Assembly (NCBI RefSeq): GCF_963678635.1
Contig: NC_087065.1
Location: forward strand, 74,349,345 to 74,413,344
From: Symsagittifera roscoffensis
Lineage: Eukaryota > Xenacoelomorpha > Acoela > Convolutidae
DNA length: 64,000 bases
Direction of reading: 5' to 3'
Part shown: positions 36,438 to 48,152 of the stretch, in pieces
Layout of the letters: every line of letters begins with the position of its first letter
How positions within the stretch are numbered: the stretch's first letter is position 1
Program-made: the position numbers and the translations under genes
The notes under the pieces: generated by a model
What the model was told of the DNA's origin: nothing
Database searches by the model: none
The model's input: only the letters and a program-made list of their open reading frames with translations

Positions 36438-36820
36438 CCCTAAGTCCGCCAATCATAACAGCTCAATCACTACCTCCTCCATTTATAACAACTGAAGTAG
36501 CATATAAATACAATAGATATACCAAAAACACAATTGGATATATCACATTTTATAACCCATACTCCGGATTATTATACACATGTCTCAAATCGAGTGAAAA
36601 CAACATGGCAAGCTTACGAGAGCTCAATCAATTTTTTTGGACAAACAACCTACAACAGATATTGAGTCGTTTTTTTTGCAAGGACTCCCACCCCCTCCCT
36701 TCTCGCACAGTTTTATTGGAGTATGCAAGCCAAATGACTAAGAATTGCATAAACTGTGTTGAAGACAAAATTGAATAAAATTGATGATGGGACGTCAGAG
36801 TTAAAAGAGGAGCCACATAC

Positions 36821-37041
36821 CTCCTTGGGACAACAATGTCCCCCAGGACAACAATATCCCCCCAAGCACTCGTAGTGTACGTCACAAGAATCCTTGTCCC
36901 CATTCATCAGCTGATACCCCCCCTTTGTACAACAGTAGTCCGTCTTATTCCAAAAAGTGCAACACTCAATTTGGGGACCACAGTTGCCGACGGCACAGGA
37001 GGGGACTGTTTTGTCCTGTTGCTCCATCAAGCAGCAAGTGC
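36821..37041 (-). CDS. Cysteine-rich exon B, copy 3 (intact)
   Basis: 221 bp. The acceptor TTATTTTAG|GC and donor CCCAAGGAG|GTATGT on the minus strand give a continuous frame of 73 codons plus two leading bases. It encodes a module with 14 cysteines: TCC at the start, SCAVGNCGP, ECCTFWNKTDYCC, SCDVHYECLGGYCCPGGHCC, then PKE at the donor. The two leading bases complete a codon begun by the single base left at the exon A donor, so A and B can splice in phase as QY-G-TCC. The spacing of CC pairs resembles disulfide-rich extracellular domains (granulin-like or Shisa/VOPP-like), but no exact family fits. It lies 3.4 kb downstream of exon A on the same strand. Confidence 0.6.
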
Positions 37042-38464
37042 CTAAAATAACAGTTGTATCGATTCCCAAGTGTATCGATTTTAATTTTTAGGTACGGAAA
37101 AATTTGTGAAGCCATAAGCAAAATATCAAATATATGTCTGTGCTAATTTGCATTGTCGCGGAAGCCGCAAATTTAAAAAATAAACCGCACTTTGTGAGCA
37201 GAACTCGCAAATTGTGAGCAGAAAAATGTGAGCAAAAACTTCTTTTTTTAAGAAGAATCCGCATTTTGTTTGCGGAATCCAGTAAGATATTGTTACGTGT
37301 AAAGTTTTTTTCAAACCAATCATTTTGCAATTAGAGCCACAGAAACAGTTCAATCACAATTGCCGCCAAACAGTTTGTAAGTCAACTCGTGCCATTTAAC
37401 CTCGAATGCGGTTTGAGCAGCTCAAGTTGGTCGAATTAATCTTATATTCTAATCTTTTTCTTTGAGCGACTGGGAAACTGAAAAATATTGAAAGATGAAA
37501 ATTTGTAGATAACGTGTTTAATATCAAATCAGTTTTCTTTGCAATTGTGTTTTTGAATTGAGCAGGTTTTCAAACTTTCAAAACAAATTATCAGAATTTG
37601 TAAGAAACAACCAGTTTTTTATCTTGTGAAAAACAAAACAAATTTTCTAAAAATTGCAAGGCAGATAAGAGTTTGGAAAAAAGCACATTGACTTATTTGA
37701 ACGACTCAAATCAATTAAGAAAATAAATGCATCAGCTTTTGCTTTCTTAACTTGCAGCCTTCACAGGATCCCTTAATCGTAACGAAACGGCAAAACCATT
37801 CGACTGATCGTCACTTCGATATTTCCGACAAACGTTTTCCTTATTTCCCAATATGATAGCAGATATGAGGAAAATGAGAGATTCATTGTTTTTGGGAAAC
37901 GGAAAAATTAAAAGCTCATTGCATCTATAGAAAAGTATGGCTTTGGACGGAACTCTCAGGATATTTCCATCTCATTTTTATCGCCTTTACACTGTACATA
38001 TCGAGATCGGCGTCTTTTAAACCCCCTGTTTTTACGTTTTGCTCAGCAACAAAAAATTCTCCAATTACATTAGATTCCTTGGAGCACTGATTAGCCTTAT
38101 TGGAGACGTGGTCTCCGAAAAGTTTCTCATTGATTTCGAACACACTGCTGTGAATGCATTTTCGTGCCCCTTCCAAACCGAAATCAAAGCTTGTAATGTT
38201 TATTTATGCCAAAGCTTCCATCGCAAACTTTCAGATTTGGATCTACGAGAAATACCTACGAAAACCATGCTAAGCTAGCAAACAAGGAAATTGCAAAATT
38301 ATTGATCAGATTGACATTCCAACTAAAATCATCGAGAACGTTGATGATCTCGCATCGTATAATTTAATGATACTCGCATCATATGAACTCGATGAAGTCG
38401 CATTAATTTTATGTTCAAGGAAAAACAATTGGTGGACAACAGCAGGTAAATTTATTCTTCTCAG

Positions 38465-38688
38465 CTTTATTGAACCTTTACGACAATGCGGCAGCAGGTC
38501 TCATTCGAACAACCAATGCAGTTGAAGGCTGGCATAACGGGATTTTGTCGCTTTTCCAGTGCATTCACATTTCATTTCAAGCACTTTATTTGAAATTCAG
38601 CTTAACTCCAGAAGATTTTATCGTCAACCGGAAGTTTAACATTGTAAAAGCAAGCTGCGGCACTACTAATCAAACCCATAAAAAGTAA
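38465..38688 (+). pseudogene. MULE-type transposase C-terminal remnant, copy 2
   Basis: Same as the 2841 copy: RTTNAVEGWHNGI followed here by LSLFQCIHISFQALYLKFSL in an unbroken frame, where copy 1 diverges. The frame ends KASCGTTNQTHKKstop. It lies inside the presumed intron between exons A and B, on the opposite strand, so it is probably an old insertion in that intron. Confidence 0.5.
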
Positions 38689-40492
38689 CAAGAACTTAAC
38701 AAGAAAGTCCAGATAATAACTAACGTTTTCAAAAAGTCAAATATAGTAAGCTATGCTCAAGCTCTGACTCTTTCGACACTCTCCTAGGTTTCAATTTTTC
38801 CAACTGTTGGCATCTTTTACCTGAATTGTCGGCATTTTGATGAATTTTTTTTAAGTTTCCGAAATTCATAAAAATTTTAGCCAACGCAAAGCTACAAATT
38901 GTAGACTTATAGCCAACGCGCAAAGTATTTTGCCACTTTCTCACCCCTACCAAACCGGTTACCCAGTACATGGGATTTTTGGGTTGTAGGGGTAAATTTT
39001 CATCGATTGGGAACTAAATTTTTTTATCCACCGTGAATCGAGCGTTTGATCGTTTGACAAAGAGTCATTTTCTTTAAACACAATGCCAAGTGAGCTTTGG
39101 AAGTTTTATATTTCTGCTTTGGTAGTGCAAAAAATTTGCGGATTCAAAACGTGTGTTGGTTTTTTCGTGCTTTGGACTGAATTTTGTTTCACGCGCTTTT
39201 TCAAAAGCATTACTTTGATCCGTTTATTCAAATTCGGCATCTTAGTTTTCATTATTTTGATTAAGCTATTGCGATATTTGAATTTTTTGATGACTCAGAT
39301 GGTACACTAGTGGACAAAAATGAGCGGAAAATTAGGTTTTTTTCTCATTAAAATGCCTGCTTTCAAAGTGGTTCGGTTCAACACTCTTTGGGAATTTAAA
39401 CCAAATTTTTAAACAGGCCCGAAATAAATAATCAGATCTGCCCGCTACAGAATTATCAAACGTTGGTTTGATAGAATTACCAGTTCTTCCCGGGTGTGAA
39501 AATGCCGGATCTGAAAATTTAACGGCGTGAACTCTTTCTCGCATAAACCTATTAAAAGTTTTTCATGCAATGGGATAAATTCTAAGCGATATTGTTAAAT
39601 TGTTCAGTTTGACAACTTTAGTAAACTCATCCGTTTCTTTCAAATCACGCCGTGTGAACACTAAGTGCAGATAATGAAAACTGGTTTTTTCAGAACTGGA
39701 ACAAATTGGTAAGTCTTTGAAACCAAATAGGTAATTTTGTTGAGGGCAGCTCTGATCATTGCTCCTGATCTATGTAAAACTTTAGCTTAAATTCCCAAAA
39801 ATGTTTAGGAAATATGTGTTTCTAAAATTTTAGAAAGTATGTGACTCTGCCATTTCACCAATTGCTTAGCCCAATATACATTTGATATTAAAACTACCTA
39901 TCAAGAGGTTCAATGGAAATGATGAGCAATATCAAATTATTAAAAAAATTATAAATGTACAATGTCAAGAGTTTGGCTACAAAAATAAGTGCAAAAAACA
40001 AAAAAGGCAGTTTTAGCAATATAGGTTTTAAGGACGATACCGAGAAAATCATTTCTAGATCCACGCATGGCGACTAGTTATCCTCAAGATATTTTTATAA
40101 TTTGGCATAGATACACGCACATTGCATCGCACGAACGGAAATTTTTTTGGGAAACATTATGCAGAACACTTCTGCACCAGTTTTTAGCGCCTCATTAAGG
40201 AAATGGGGTTTAGGGCCAAAACAAAGCAAAAATGGCGTTTAGTTTTCGGAAGTTTTATGGAAGTTTTTTGGTAATTATTTTTTGAAAGTTGTTGTCCAAA
40301 AACTGTGCTTCTGTATGGCGCACGCTTCTCCCTCAAATCTAGTTTCTATTCGCCCTGTAAAGATATATGATCGATCGACCGAAAATCGAAGTCGTAAAAT
40401 AGTCTTAAAGAAGGATTCATTGGGAGGCCAGGAGTCGACTCCCCGAAAAAGAGCCCCCCTGCCCCACTAAAAAATACCCGCTACTGGTGTAC

Positions 40493-40654
40493 CGTATTGT
40501 CCATTTCCATTCTGCCATTTGCAGCATTTCTTGTAGTGGTTTGACTCGCAGCAGTCGTTGTCTTCTTGGAAGGGCATCAAGTAGTATTTGTCTCTGATAC
40601 TCTTCTGACAACACAACCCATTCAAATCAGATCCCCCATTGCAGCACTTTAAGT
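40493..40654 (-). CDS. Cysteine-rich exon A, copy 3 (frame intact)
   Basis: 162 bp between TATTTCAG|AC and TACG|GTACAC on the minus strand, giving 53 codons with two leading bases and one trailing base. Residues include LKCCNGGSDLNGLCCQKS, NDCCESNHYKKCCKW and QNGNGQY. It is the only one of the three copies without a frameshift or stop, but the Cys found after YYLMP in the others is Phe here, so one half-cystine is lost. Intron phases on both sides are compatible with symmetric phase-1 extracellular modules. It would splice to exon B at 37041. Confidence 0.55.
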
Positions 40655-40720
40655 CTGAAATAATGTTTGATCCCCACTTTTAAGTTACATCAATTCAACA
40701 ATTAATTGAAGGCCTGGACA

Positions 40721-41484
40721 GAAGTTTTTCTTATAAAAACAAGGATGGCCGGTTACTGTGCAGGTATCACAGAATGTTCCGACCAGGGTCTTTAGAAAAC
40801 TAGGTTTAGAAAAAAAATTTCCAAATTGGGGTAGTTTTTTTTCTGCTTGGTGTGATAAAACAATCTGGCGTAAAAATATAATTTTGGCACAATTTACAGT
40901 CATAATATTAAAGGCAAATTGGACTAAAATTTTAGTTAGAAAATGACAAGAAAAATTTTTAAAAAAAATTTAAAAAAAAATTTTCAAAACTTTTTGAAGA
41001 ATTTATTATTCAGAAGTTATTTGTTCCCAAATGGAGCTAAAAACTCCAAAATATAGTTTTACCTGCTTTAAATTAAATTTTAAGGCCTTAAATTTGGCAT
41101 AATTGAGCTTTTGTAAGCCTGCTCGCTGGCTTTACTCGCTTGAATTAAGACGAAAAATCGTCGAACCGGTTTTTATCGACACTGGGTAATTTTTTTGGAA
41201 GTTTTTTAGTGTGGGCTTTAATGTGACATATCACTCAGCCCATTCCGATGATTAATTGTGCTTCCTAATTTCGCGTTGAAAACAAAAATTTGCCTTAATA
41301 TTATGACTGTATATTGTGCCAAAATTATATTTTTACGCCAGATTGTTTTATCACACCAAGCAGAAAAAAAACTACCCCAATTTGGAAATTTTTTTCTAAA
41401 CCTAGTTTTCTAAAAACCCTGGTCGGAACATTCTGTGATACATGCACAGTAACCGGCCATCCTTGTTTTTATAAGAAGAACTTC
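40721..41484. repeat. Inverted repeat from local inversion-duplication
   Basis: The arms 40721-40925 and about 41290-41484 are reverse complements (GGATGGCCGGTTACTGTGCA and its mirror). The roughly 365-bp centre corresponds to 6890-7260 of copy 1 in inverted orientation. The direct arm continues collinearly into block A. Thus a piece of the block was copied backwards next to itself. Confidence 0.8.
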
Positions 41485-42489
41485 TAAATGTCTTTGAAAG
41501 AAAGCAAAAAAGTCTGCTGGTATCGAATTGATCAATGTATTACAATCAACTATACTCAATTAAAAACCAAATTTCTGTTCAACAAGCAACTAAAGTTGGG
41601 GAAAAAAGAAAAAATCTAATTTTTCTTTCAAATGTAATTAGATGGATATGCCTGTGCTACGTGCACAACAACGGGTAACACTTATTATAACCTTGAAAAA
41701 TGGTTTCCAATCAGGTTCAAAAGAAAACCAATATCTTCAGAACAAGTTTTTTCATTTTTTCTTTGACTTTTTCCAGCAATGATAACAGTGATTGGAATAT
41801 TCTGCGATTTTTCTACAGTATCCAGCTACTCTTGTTTTTTGGCCGATATACTCAAATCAGAAAACAGGTACTAAAGTTTGACCAAACTTATAGCTAACTG
41901 TGTGATTGTCGCTCGTTGTCTTAACTAAACCCAAATGGAACTATAAAAATTTTCACATGTTTTAACAGATAGTCGTTTATTTTGCTATTTTAAGCGTGCA
42001 TGTTAGCCATAGGTTTTTTCTAAATGTGATTAGTTCCGCATTCTTTCAACACATACAATCTGTGACTTCTTGATTCTTCTTAATGTTGCCGAAAGCAAGT
42101 CGAGGACGAATCGTGGCGTTTAAAGAATTTGTGTAAGAAAGAAGATGTTGTTAATTTGGACTGAAGCAAAATTTAGCTAAATTAGCTTGATAAGCCCGAG
42201 ACCAAAGTTGGCATATTTTGAATTCGTTTTGTAAGCGGATTCCGCCATAGGCCAAAAACAGATTTGTCGCTGAATCCGCAATATTGCTACTTTTCTCTGA
42301 TCTTCTTTGCTGTTTTATATTCCACAAACAAACATATAAACCACAGTATCCCACAAAATCGCTGCTAAGCTATCCTGATTTTTTTCTCAAAAAGAAGACA
42401 AAATTTTTGGGAAAACTTAATTTTATCTGTTATTATGGTGTAGATACACATTTAAGTTGTAGATACACAATTAATTTTCTATAAACCTT

Positions 42490-43612
42490 ATGCTTGATGT
42501 CTCTGTAAGTCGGCTGGGACAAAGCCTATTTTGAAATCGCTCATTGCCCCCAGCCCTCGGTAATTTAAATGAACCGAAGCCTTTCTCGGAAATTCCTTCG
42601 CAAAGTGACGCATTTGACCGCATGCATAGCAGTTGCCACGGGGTACCTGGCTCTTCACCCCTTAGCGTCCGACTCCACTGTTCTGGTAACTCCGACGGTC
42701 CTCGCCGGGGTAAGAGTCAAAGAGCTGCGGAGGTCGTTGCTTGGGTTTGATCAGGGCGGGGTAGATTCTTCGGGTGGGGGCAGGAATAATAGAATTCTCA
42801 AACCTACCCATCATAGACGTCATTTTCTGCATCTGTGTCAGAAGATCAGTCTGAACACTCACCAATTAGTCGATTCGGGGTCAGTGCCCGCCTGCTCTCG
42901 TTCCGAATTGACCCCCACATGTGGCCGCCGACTGCTCTGTCCACCAGCACCGCCACTTGCCTCTGCCCCTGCTCTGGTACATTCTCGGCCACTCTCGCGA
43001 AATGCAGCCTCTTTCTGTTCCTGACACGTGACGTCTTGTTAACTAGCTCCAGGGCTTGGGCCCGAGCAATGGCCTGAGTGAGGCTCCCCAAATCTTCCCG
43101 CAAGAGCTGGTCGTGGAGCTCCACAGCAAACAGCGCATCGCCGAACTGCGCACGGTTCATGTTATCTCTAGCCTGGGCTCCGATGATCGCATTAGTCTGG
43201 AGAACTCTCTAAGACCCTCTTTTTTGCCTTGCGTCAAACTCTTAAATTCCAATCGGGCGCCTGCGTGCGTCTGAAACGGCATCATCCAGTGATCGAGCTC
43301 GGCGAGCAACCTAGCCAACGTTGGCTTGTCGTAGCTCTCGATCTCTTCTCGAAAGTGGGCAGGCATGCTTGTAAATTCGTCCACAGCCCAGATCTTCAAA
43401 CAGGTTGACAGGACCATCCTGGCTTGCTCGTCTTCCCAGCGGTTGACGACCCAAGCGAAATGCTTCCTCCAGTCTACCCAGTTCTGATAGCTACTGTAAG
43501 GAAAACGATCCGGCCGTATTGTCCCGAATCCAAATACGCTTTGCTGCCTGTCCAGCGCGTTCGCTATTGCAACTGCCGCTTCAGCAATCAGCCGCCTGTC
43601 CTGCTCTTCCAT
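42490..43612 (-). pseudogene. gag: LTR-element Gag, copy G3, frameshifted
   Basis: Starts MEEQDRRLIAEAAVAIAN at 43612 and is open to 43157 after losing about 18 bp (the GDVANAI region is shortened). It continues in other frames at 43160-42846 and 42865-42662. The zinc knuckle at about 42575-42625 has Phe in place of its last Cys (HFAKEFPRK). It ends at the block A junction with no protease or pol. Its LTR is L3. Confidence 0.8.
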
Positions 43613-43693
43613 GTCGTATCACACCCAAGTCGTCAATTGGGCAACACACATTTCGCAACTAAAATCCAGATTATTACCCACCCAGGAGCGCAA

Positions 43694-44403
43694 TGTAGAT
43701 TTAGGGGATTTCTTCTCCAGGCTCGTTCTCTCTTTCCTAACGACACCACAAAGTCGTCCCGTGGGCACTGAGTTCAGCGGGGCGACCGCGATTCACTACT
43801 ATCTACAATCTCCAAAGGGTGATTTTGGTGGCAACTATTCTGTATTGTATTATGTTGCTTGCCCCCTATGTGCATTGCTCTTCAGGCTGTCTATCTCGTC
43901 TACTCGATACAATCGCAAGAATTTCCGACGATTAATTAATTTAGATGATTATTTGTCCAATTATAATTTAAGGCCAGGATATAATCTATTAATCAAATCA
44001 AAAGGAAAAGGTCTGCGATTTATCGGCCAATTGTCCTACTTGCAATTAACTTCTAACTAACTCCACTAACACTAAACTATTCTTTCTTTAGAGAACCTCT
44101 GACAAAAAATAACTATCTACTGGTCTCTTACTCCGAGAACAAATTACCTGACGAACTAGCAATTATTGTTCTCTCTGACTAACAGAGAACCAAGTATACT
44201 CTCTCTCAGTATCAATTGCTCTCTTCTCTGACTGAGAACCAACTACTCTTAATAGTAGCTAATAACTGTTCTGACTCTTAAAGGCTCCCCAGTACCCTCC
44301 AATTTCTTATATTTTTTTACACTTAGTTTTAGCTAAGTCACGCTATTCCCGATCAGTCCTGACATTCGCTTAAATCACCCGCCCGCACATGTTTAAGGTT
44401 ACA
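43694..44403 (-). mobile_element. LTR L3 with flanking PBS and PPT
   Basis: 710 bp with TGTAACCTTAAAC...ATCTACA ends on the minus strand. A degenerate primer-binding site (TTGCGCTCCTGGGTGGG, one base short) lies at about 43677-43692 and the purine tract GACAGGGGGAGGAA at 44404-44417. It serves both as 3' LTR of the element lying to its right and as 5' LTR of gag copy G3. Confidence 0.8.
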
Positions 44404-45800
44404 TTCCTCCCCCTGTCAAGTCTGCCACGTGCCAACTTCGTCTTCTTTTATCAATCTTTTCACGCTGATTAAATACCCGGTATGCGGTAGGTGTCACAAT
44501 TTGACCAAGCAAGCAAACGTCATACGATTCTAATCAACAAATTCCTGACCTCAAGGACTTCAGCCCTCGGGTTCAATTCAACCTCCAAACCATGCTATGT
44601 TTACTCAGTGACCCTCCCAAGGTCATTATTTTAATTATCCCGTTAACATTCCGACCTCCCAAAGGTAGGGGGAGACCCTTTTCATTGATAGCGAATTCAT
44701 TCCAAGCATCTAAAAGTTCGATCTGTACTCTATTCCAACCCCGACCTTCTAACTGTCCGGGTAAGGTAGTTTGTCTATTAGCGATCAAATTAAACCAAAA
44801 AGTCACCTGCGGGAAGCTAAGTAAATTCCCCGTTCGTTCATACTGTTCGATTTAGTTCTCATGTTACGGTTCTATTACTATCAGATTGCTCTGGGACTAC
44901 TTTTCTTTAGTCTAGTTGAAATGCTATTATTAGATCATTCGCCAAGCTAAACTGAATCCAATGTTTACCAAGTCCAACTTGAATTAACTCTACTACTCCA
45001 AGGCTGCAATGTAAGAGATATATCTCTATCAGCTTCTGCTCTACCTCCCAATACAAGATTTTTCCTCCCAACTTTTAACAAGGTGACCCAATCTCATTTC
45101 CATGGGTTGGGCAGGTGAATACGCTACTTTCCGGTGTTAATCTCCAGGTTTTCTTTGCAATTTTGGGGTCAAGACACCCAAAGGTCAATTTAAGGTCACC
45201 CATGGGTCAACCGGGGTCAAACTTCCATATTTGAGTTTGGAATCCCACGGGGGTCCAATTTATCAAGTTTATTTCATATCCCATTAGTACTTCACAAGTT
45301 ATCCCATTTCTAAGGTTTATAATCACTTTTTCAGGAAAAAAGCTATTAACACCGAAAGAAGTCGCTGGAGGGTTTTCACTCACAAGGTGTCTTTTTTCGA
45401 GGCTCGTACTTTGTGTCGGTTGCTGTAATAAAATCATTATGCCACCGATCATCATTTCGCGTATATTGCCTATTTCCGTTCAAAGGGGGTGTTTTCTGAA
45501 GTTCTAATAGCTTCCGATCCAACCGCCGGATTTGATTCAAAATAGAAAACAAGATATATTTTGCCATTACCTATCATCCCTCCAAGTTTCAGCTCCCTGT
45601 GATCATTGGAGGCCGAGAAACGACTTCCGGAAACTACGGGTGGTTTTGTTTACTTAGGGCATAAAACCGGAAGATGGGGTCTTAGGGGTCTGGGGTTCCA
45701 AACTTAAGCTTCCCTTAACTAGGCCTACAACATACTAAAATTACAACAGCCCAAAACCGCCGCTAGTTTCCGAGTTTTGATAGGGCCGTTCACACTTCCG
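44404..45800. repeat. Block C, copy 2 (partial)
   Basis: Matches 21016-22400. It is cut at about 45800 inside the ETS-like cluster (CACTTCCGG followed by foreign sequence), so the signal-peptide exon is missing. Minus-strand frames 45376-45567 (LNQIRRLDRKLLELQKTP), 45207-45455 and 44573-44806 (LEGRGWNRVQIELLDAWNEF) are unrecognised and decayed; they may be the 3' coding end of the LTR element. Confidence 0.75.
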
Positions 45801-45845
45801 GTAGATTATTCCATCTTTAATACTCAACTCATCCCATCTTGAACA

Positions 45846-46710
45846 CTAGGCCAATGTTTCAGGTCCATACTGCATGGACTGCTCCCTTGGAATGATGTTC
45901 GTTCCTAGTGGCGGCATATCAATTGTCTCAGCGCATGGTCTCGCACAGTAGAATACTTGAGTGATCGCTTCATCTTCTTTGTGCATCTTCACTTTTCCGC
46001 CAGGCGTTCGTTTCCATCGAATCGAATCGCTGTCGTCTTCTTCGTTCGCCGCTGTCTTGATGACACTTGCAACTGCTTCCGGTACTTTCATAGGTGTGCG
46101 CCTTCGCAGTGCCTCTTCTAACGAGATCGCTTTAGGACAACTTCCGATTTTGTACTGGGCCATGTTTTCGCAAATTGCTCTTGCTGAGTGATCGTCGTAA
46201 CTAGCTGGCCAGCTTTTTTTCATCGGATAGGTCTTTATCGAATTGCTCGACGCCTCTGCTATCTTCGCAATCAACTGCCTCTTTTTCTCGTTAGTCGAAT
46301 CGCCTTCTCCTTCACTCTTCTCTACTGGATCATGGGGAGTTGACAGCATCCGCTTCGGGGATGCACTGGGTGGCAGATAAAGAATGGGAACTTTGAAATC
46401 CTCTTTTGTTCCTGTCCATGGGAAATATTCATCGTGGCTGAATGTCAATGTGCACCGATTTGTCTTCACCGGTCGAAGTCCCAAAACCATCTCTGCTTTC
46501 AGTTTTGGAGCAACTAGCATATCAAAATCTTTTTTGACGGCCATCAATTTCAGACGGGTGGTGATACATCCATCCACCTTCAATTCTTGTCCATCTGCTG
46601 TCTCTAATCTGCCCCGATATGGCTCAATCTCAGACGAGTCTAAGAGATCTCGAGCTACATCTGTACGAATGAGTCAGTCGTGGCCCTCGTATCTAGCAAG
46701 ACCTCGACTT
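45846..46710 (-). pseudogene. Retropepsin remnant and downstream polyprotein segment
   Basis: At about 46700-46660 the minus strand encodes EVLLDTRATTDSF. A D-T-G-A motif is expected here, and the Gly is Arg by one base change. A frameshift follows, and a 245-residue open frame (46583-45846) continues with MVLGLRPVKTNRCTLTFSH and FPWTGTKEDFKVPILYLPP, then a charged region (KRTPGGKVKMHKEDEAITQVF), ending ETLAstop. The order matches gag-protease polyproteins of Ty3/gypsy or related LTR elements. RT should follow but is replaced by block C at 45800. Confidence 0.6.
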
Positions 46711-48071
46711 GGGTTCTCCCTATGCAAGCATCTACGACTACCCCACGGGGTCCGTAGATATCATGGCTCATTCCCACTTGCTCGACATGTGCCTGAGGTT
46801 GCTCTCTCGTGCCCCGAGGTCTTCGTTCCAAAATCGACAGAACTTGTTCCTGTTCCCACGGCGTATTACTGTCTACATCAGCATCTGGTTTCGGCCACTC
46901 GTTGCGGCTTCCTCTACTCGAACCGTATGTCAGTTGGTCTCCCTTCGATGCTTGTTGTCTCTCTATTTGAACAAAGCCTATTTTGAACTCGCTCATTGCC
47001 CCCGGCCCTCGGTAATTTAAGTGAACCGAAGCCTTTCTCGGACACTTCTTCGCAAAGTGACACATCTGACCGCATGCATAGCAGTGGCCACGGGTTACAT
47101 GGCTCTTCGCCCCTTAGCATCCGACTCCACTATTCTGGTAACTCCGGGGGTCCTCGCCGGGGTAAGGGTCAAAGAGCTGCCGAGGTCGTCGCTTGGATTT
47201 GATCAGGGCGCAGTAGATTCTCCGGGTGGGGGCAGGAATAATAGAAAATAAACCTACCCATCATAGACGTCATATTCTGCATCTGTGTCAGAAGATCACT
47301 CTGGACACTCATCAATTAGTAGATTCGGGGGTCAGCGCCCGTCTGCTGTTGTTCCGAATTGACCCCCACATGTGGCAGCCGACTGATCTATCCACCAGCA
47401 CCGCCACTTGCGTCTGCCCCCTGCTCTGGTACATTATCGGCCACTCTCGCGAAATGCAACCTCTTTCTGTTCCTGGCCCGTGACGTCTTGATGACTAGCT
47501 CCAGGGTTGGGCCCGAGCAACGGCCTGAGCGAGGCTCCCCAAATCTTCCCGCAAGAGCTGGTCTTGGAGCTCCACATCAAACAGCCCATCGACGAACTGC
47601 TGACGGTAATGCCATCTCTAGCCTGGGATCCGATGATCGCATTATTCTGGAGAACTCCCTAAGACGCTCTTTATCGCATTGCGTCAAACTCTTAAACTCC
47701 GCTCGGGCGCCTGCGTGCGTCTGAAACGGCATCGTCCTGTGATCGAGCTCGGCGAGCATCCTAGCCAACTTTGGCTTGTCGTAGCCCTCGATCTCTTCTA
47801 TCTCTTCTCGAAAGTGGGCAGGCATACTTCTAATTTCGTCCACAGCCCAGATCTTCAAACAGGTTGGCAGGACCATCCTGGCCTGCTCGTCATCCCAGCG
47901 GTTGGCGACCCAAGCGAAATGCTTCCTCCAGTCTACCCAGTTCTGATAGCTACTGGAAGGAGAACGATCCGGCCGTATTGTCCCGAATCCAAATACGCTT
48001 TGTTGCCTGTCCAGCGCGTTCGCTATTGCAACTGCCGCTTCAGCAATCAGCCGCCTGTCCTGCTCTTCCAT
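46711..48071 (-). pseudogene. gag: LTR-element Gag, copy G4, frameshifted
   Basis: Starts MEEQDRRLIAEAAVAIANAL at 48071, open to 47577 with a short duplication (EEIEEIEGYD). It then breaks several times, and a zinc knuckle CYACGQMCHFAKKC at about 47040-47085 is followed by the open frame 47065-46655 leading to protease. This copy alone keeps the sequence between the knuckle and protease (SRGSRNEWPKPDADVDSN). At least three frame breaks. Confidence 0.75.
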
Positions 48072-48152
48072 GTCGTATCACAACCGAGTCGTCGATTGGG
48101 CAACACACATTTCACAACTGAAATCCCGAATATGGCCACCTCAGGAGCGCAA

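Larger units (their letters stand above)
24490..36590 (+). mobile_element. Long degenerate Ty3/gypsy retroelement
   Basis: About 12 kb inserted at the block C sequence ATTAAAAAGAAAAACT; the intact continuations are at 52341 and 54890. The right end abuts block A copy 3 near GTGAAAACAACA (compare 845-860). The order is a 5' non-coding region, an extra upstream ORF, gag, Asn/Arg-rich linker, protease, RT, RNase H, integrase, then hydrophobic and Ser/Pro/Thr-rich ORFs. All frames carry scattered stops and shifts. The two flanks are different blocks and I see no 3' LTR, so the right end is probably truncated by recombination. Confidence 0.85.
36592..42480. repeat. Block A, copy 3
   Basis: Collinear with copy 1 from 858 to about 5310 and again from about 7260 to 8460. 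The equivalent of about 5340-6890 is missing; instead the 6890-7440 interval appears inverted at 40721-41285, followed by the direct copy. It holds intact exon B and a frame-intact exon A, plus the MULE remnant, and joins gag at the usual breakpoint (about 42480-42500). Confidence 0.85.
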
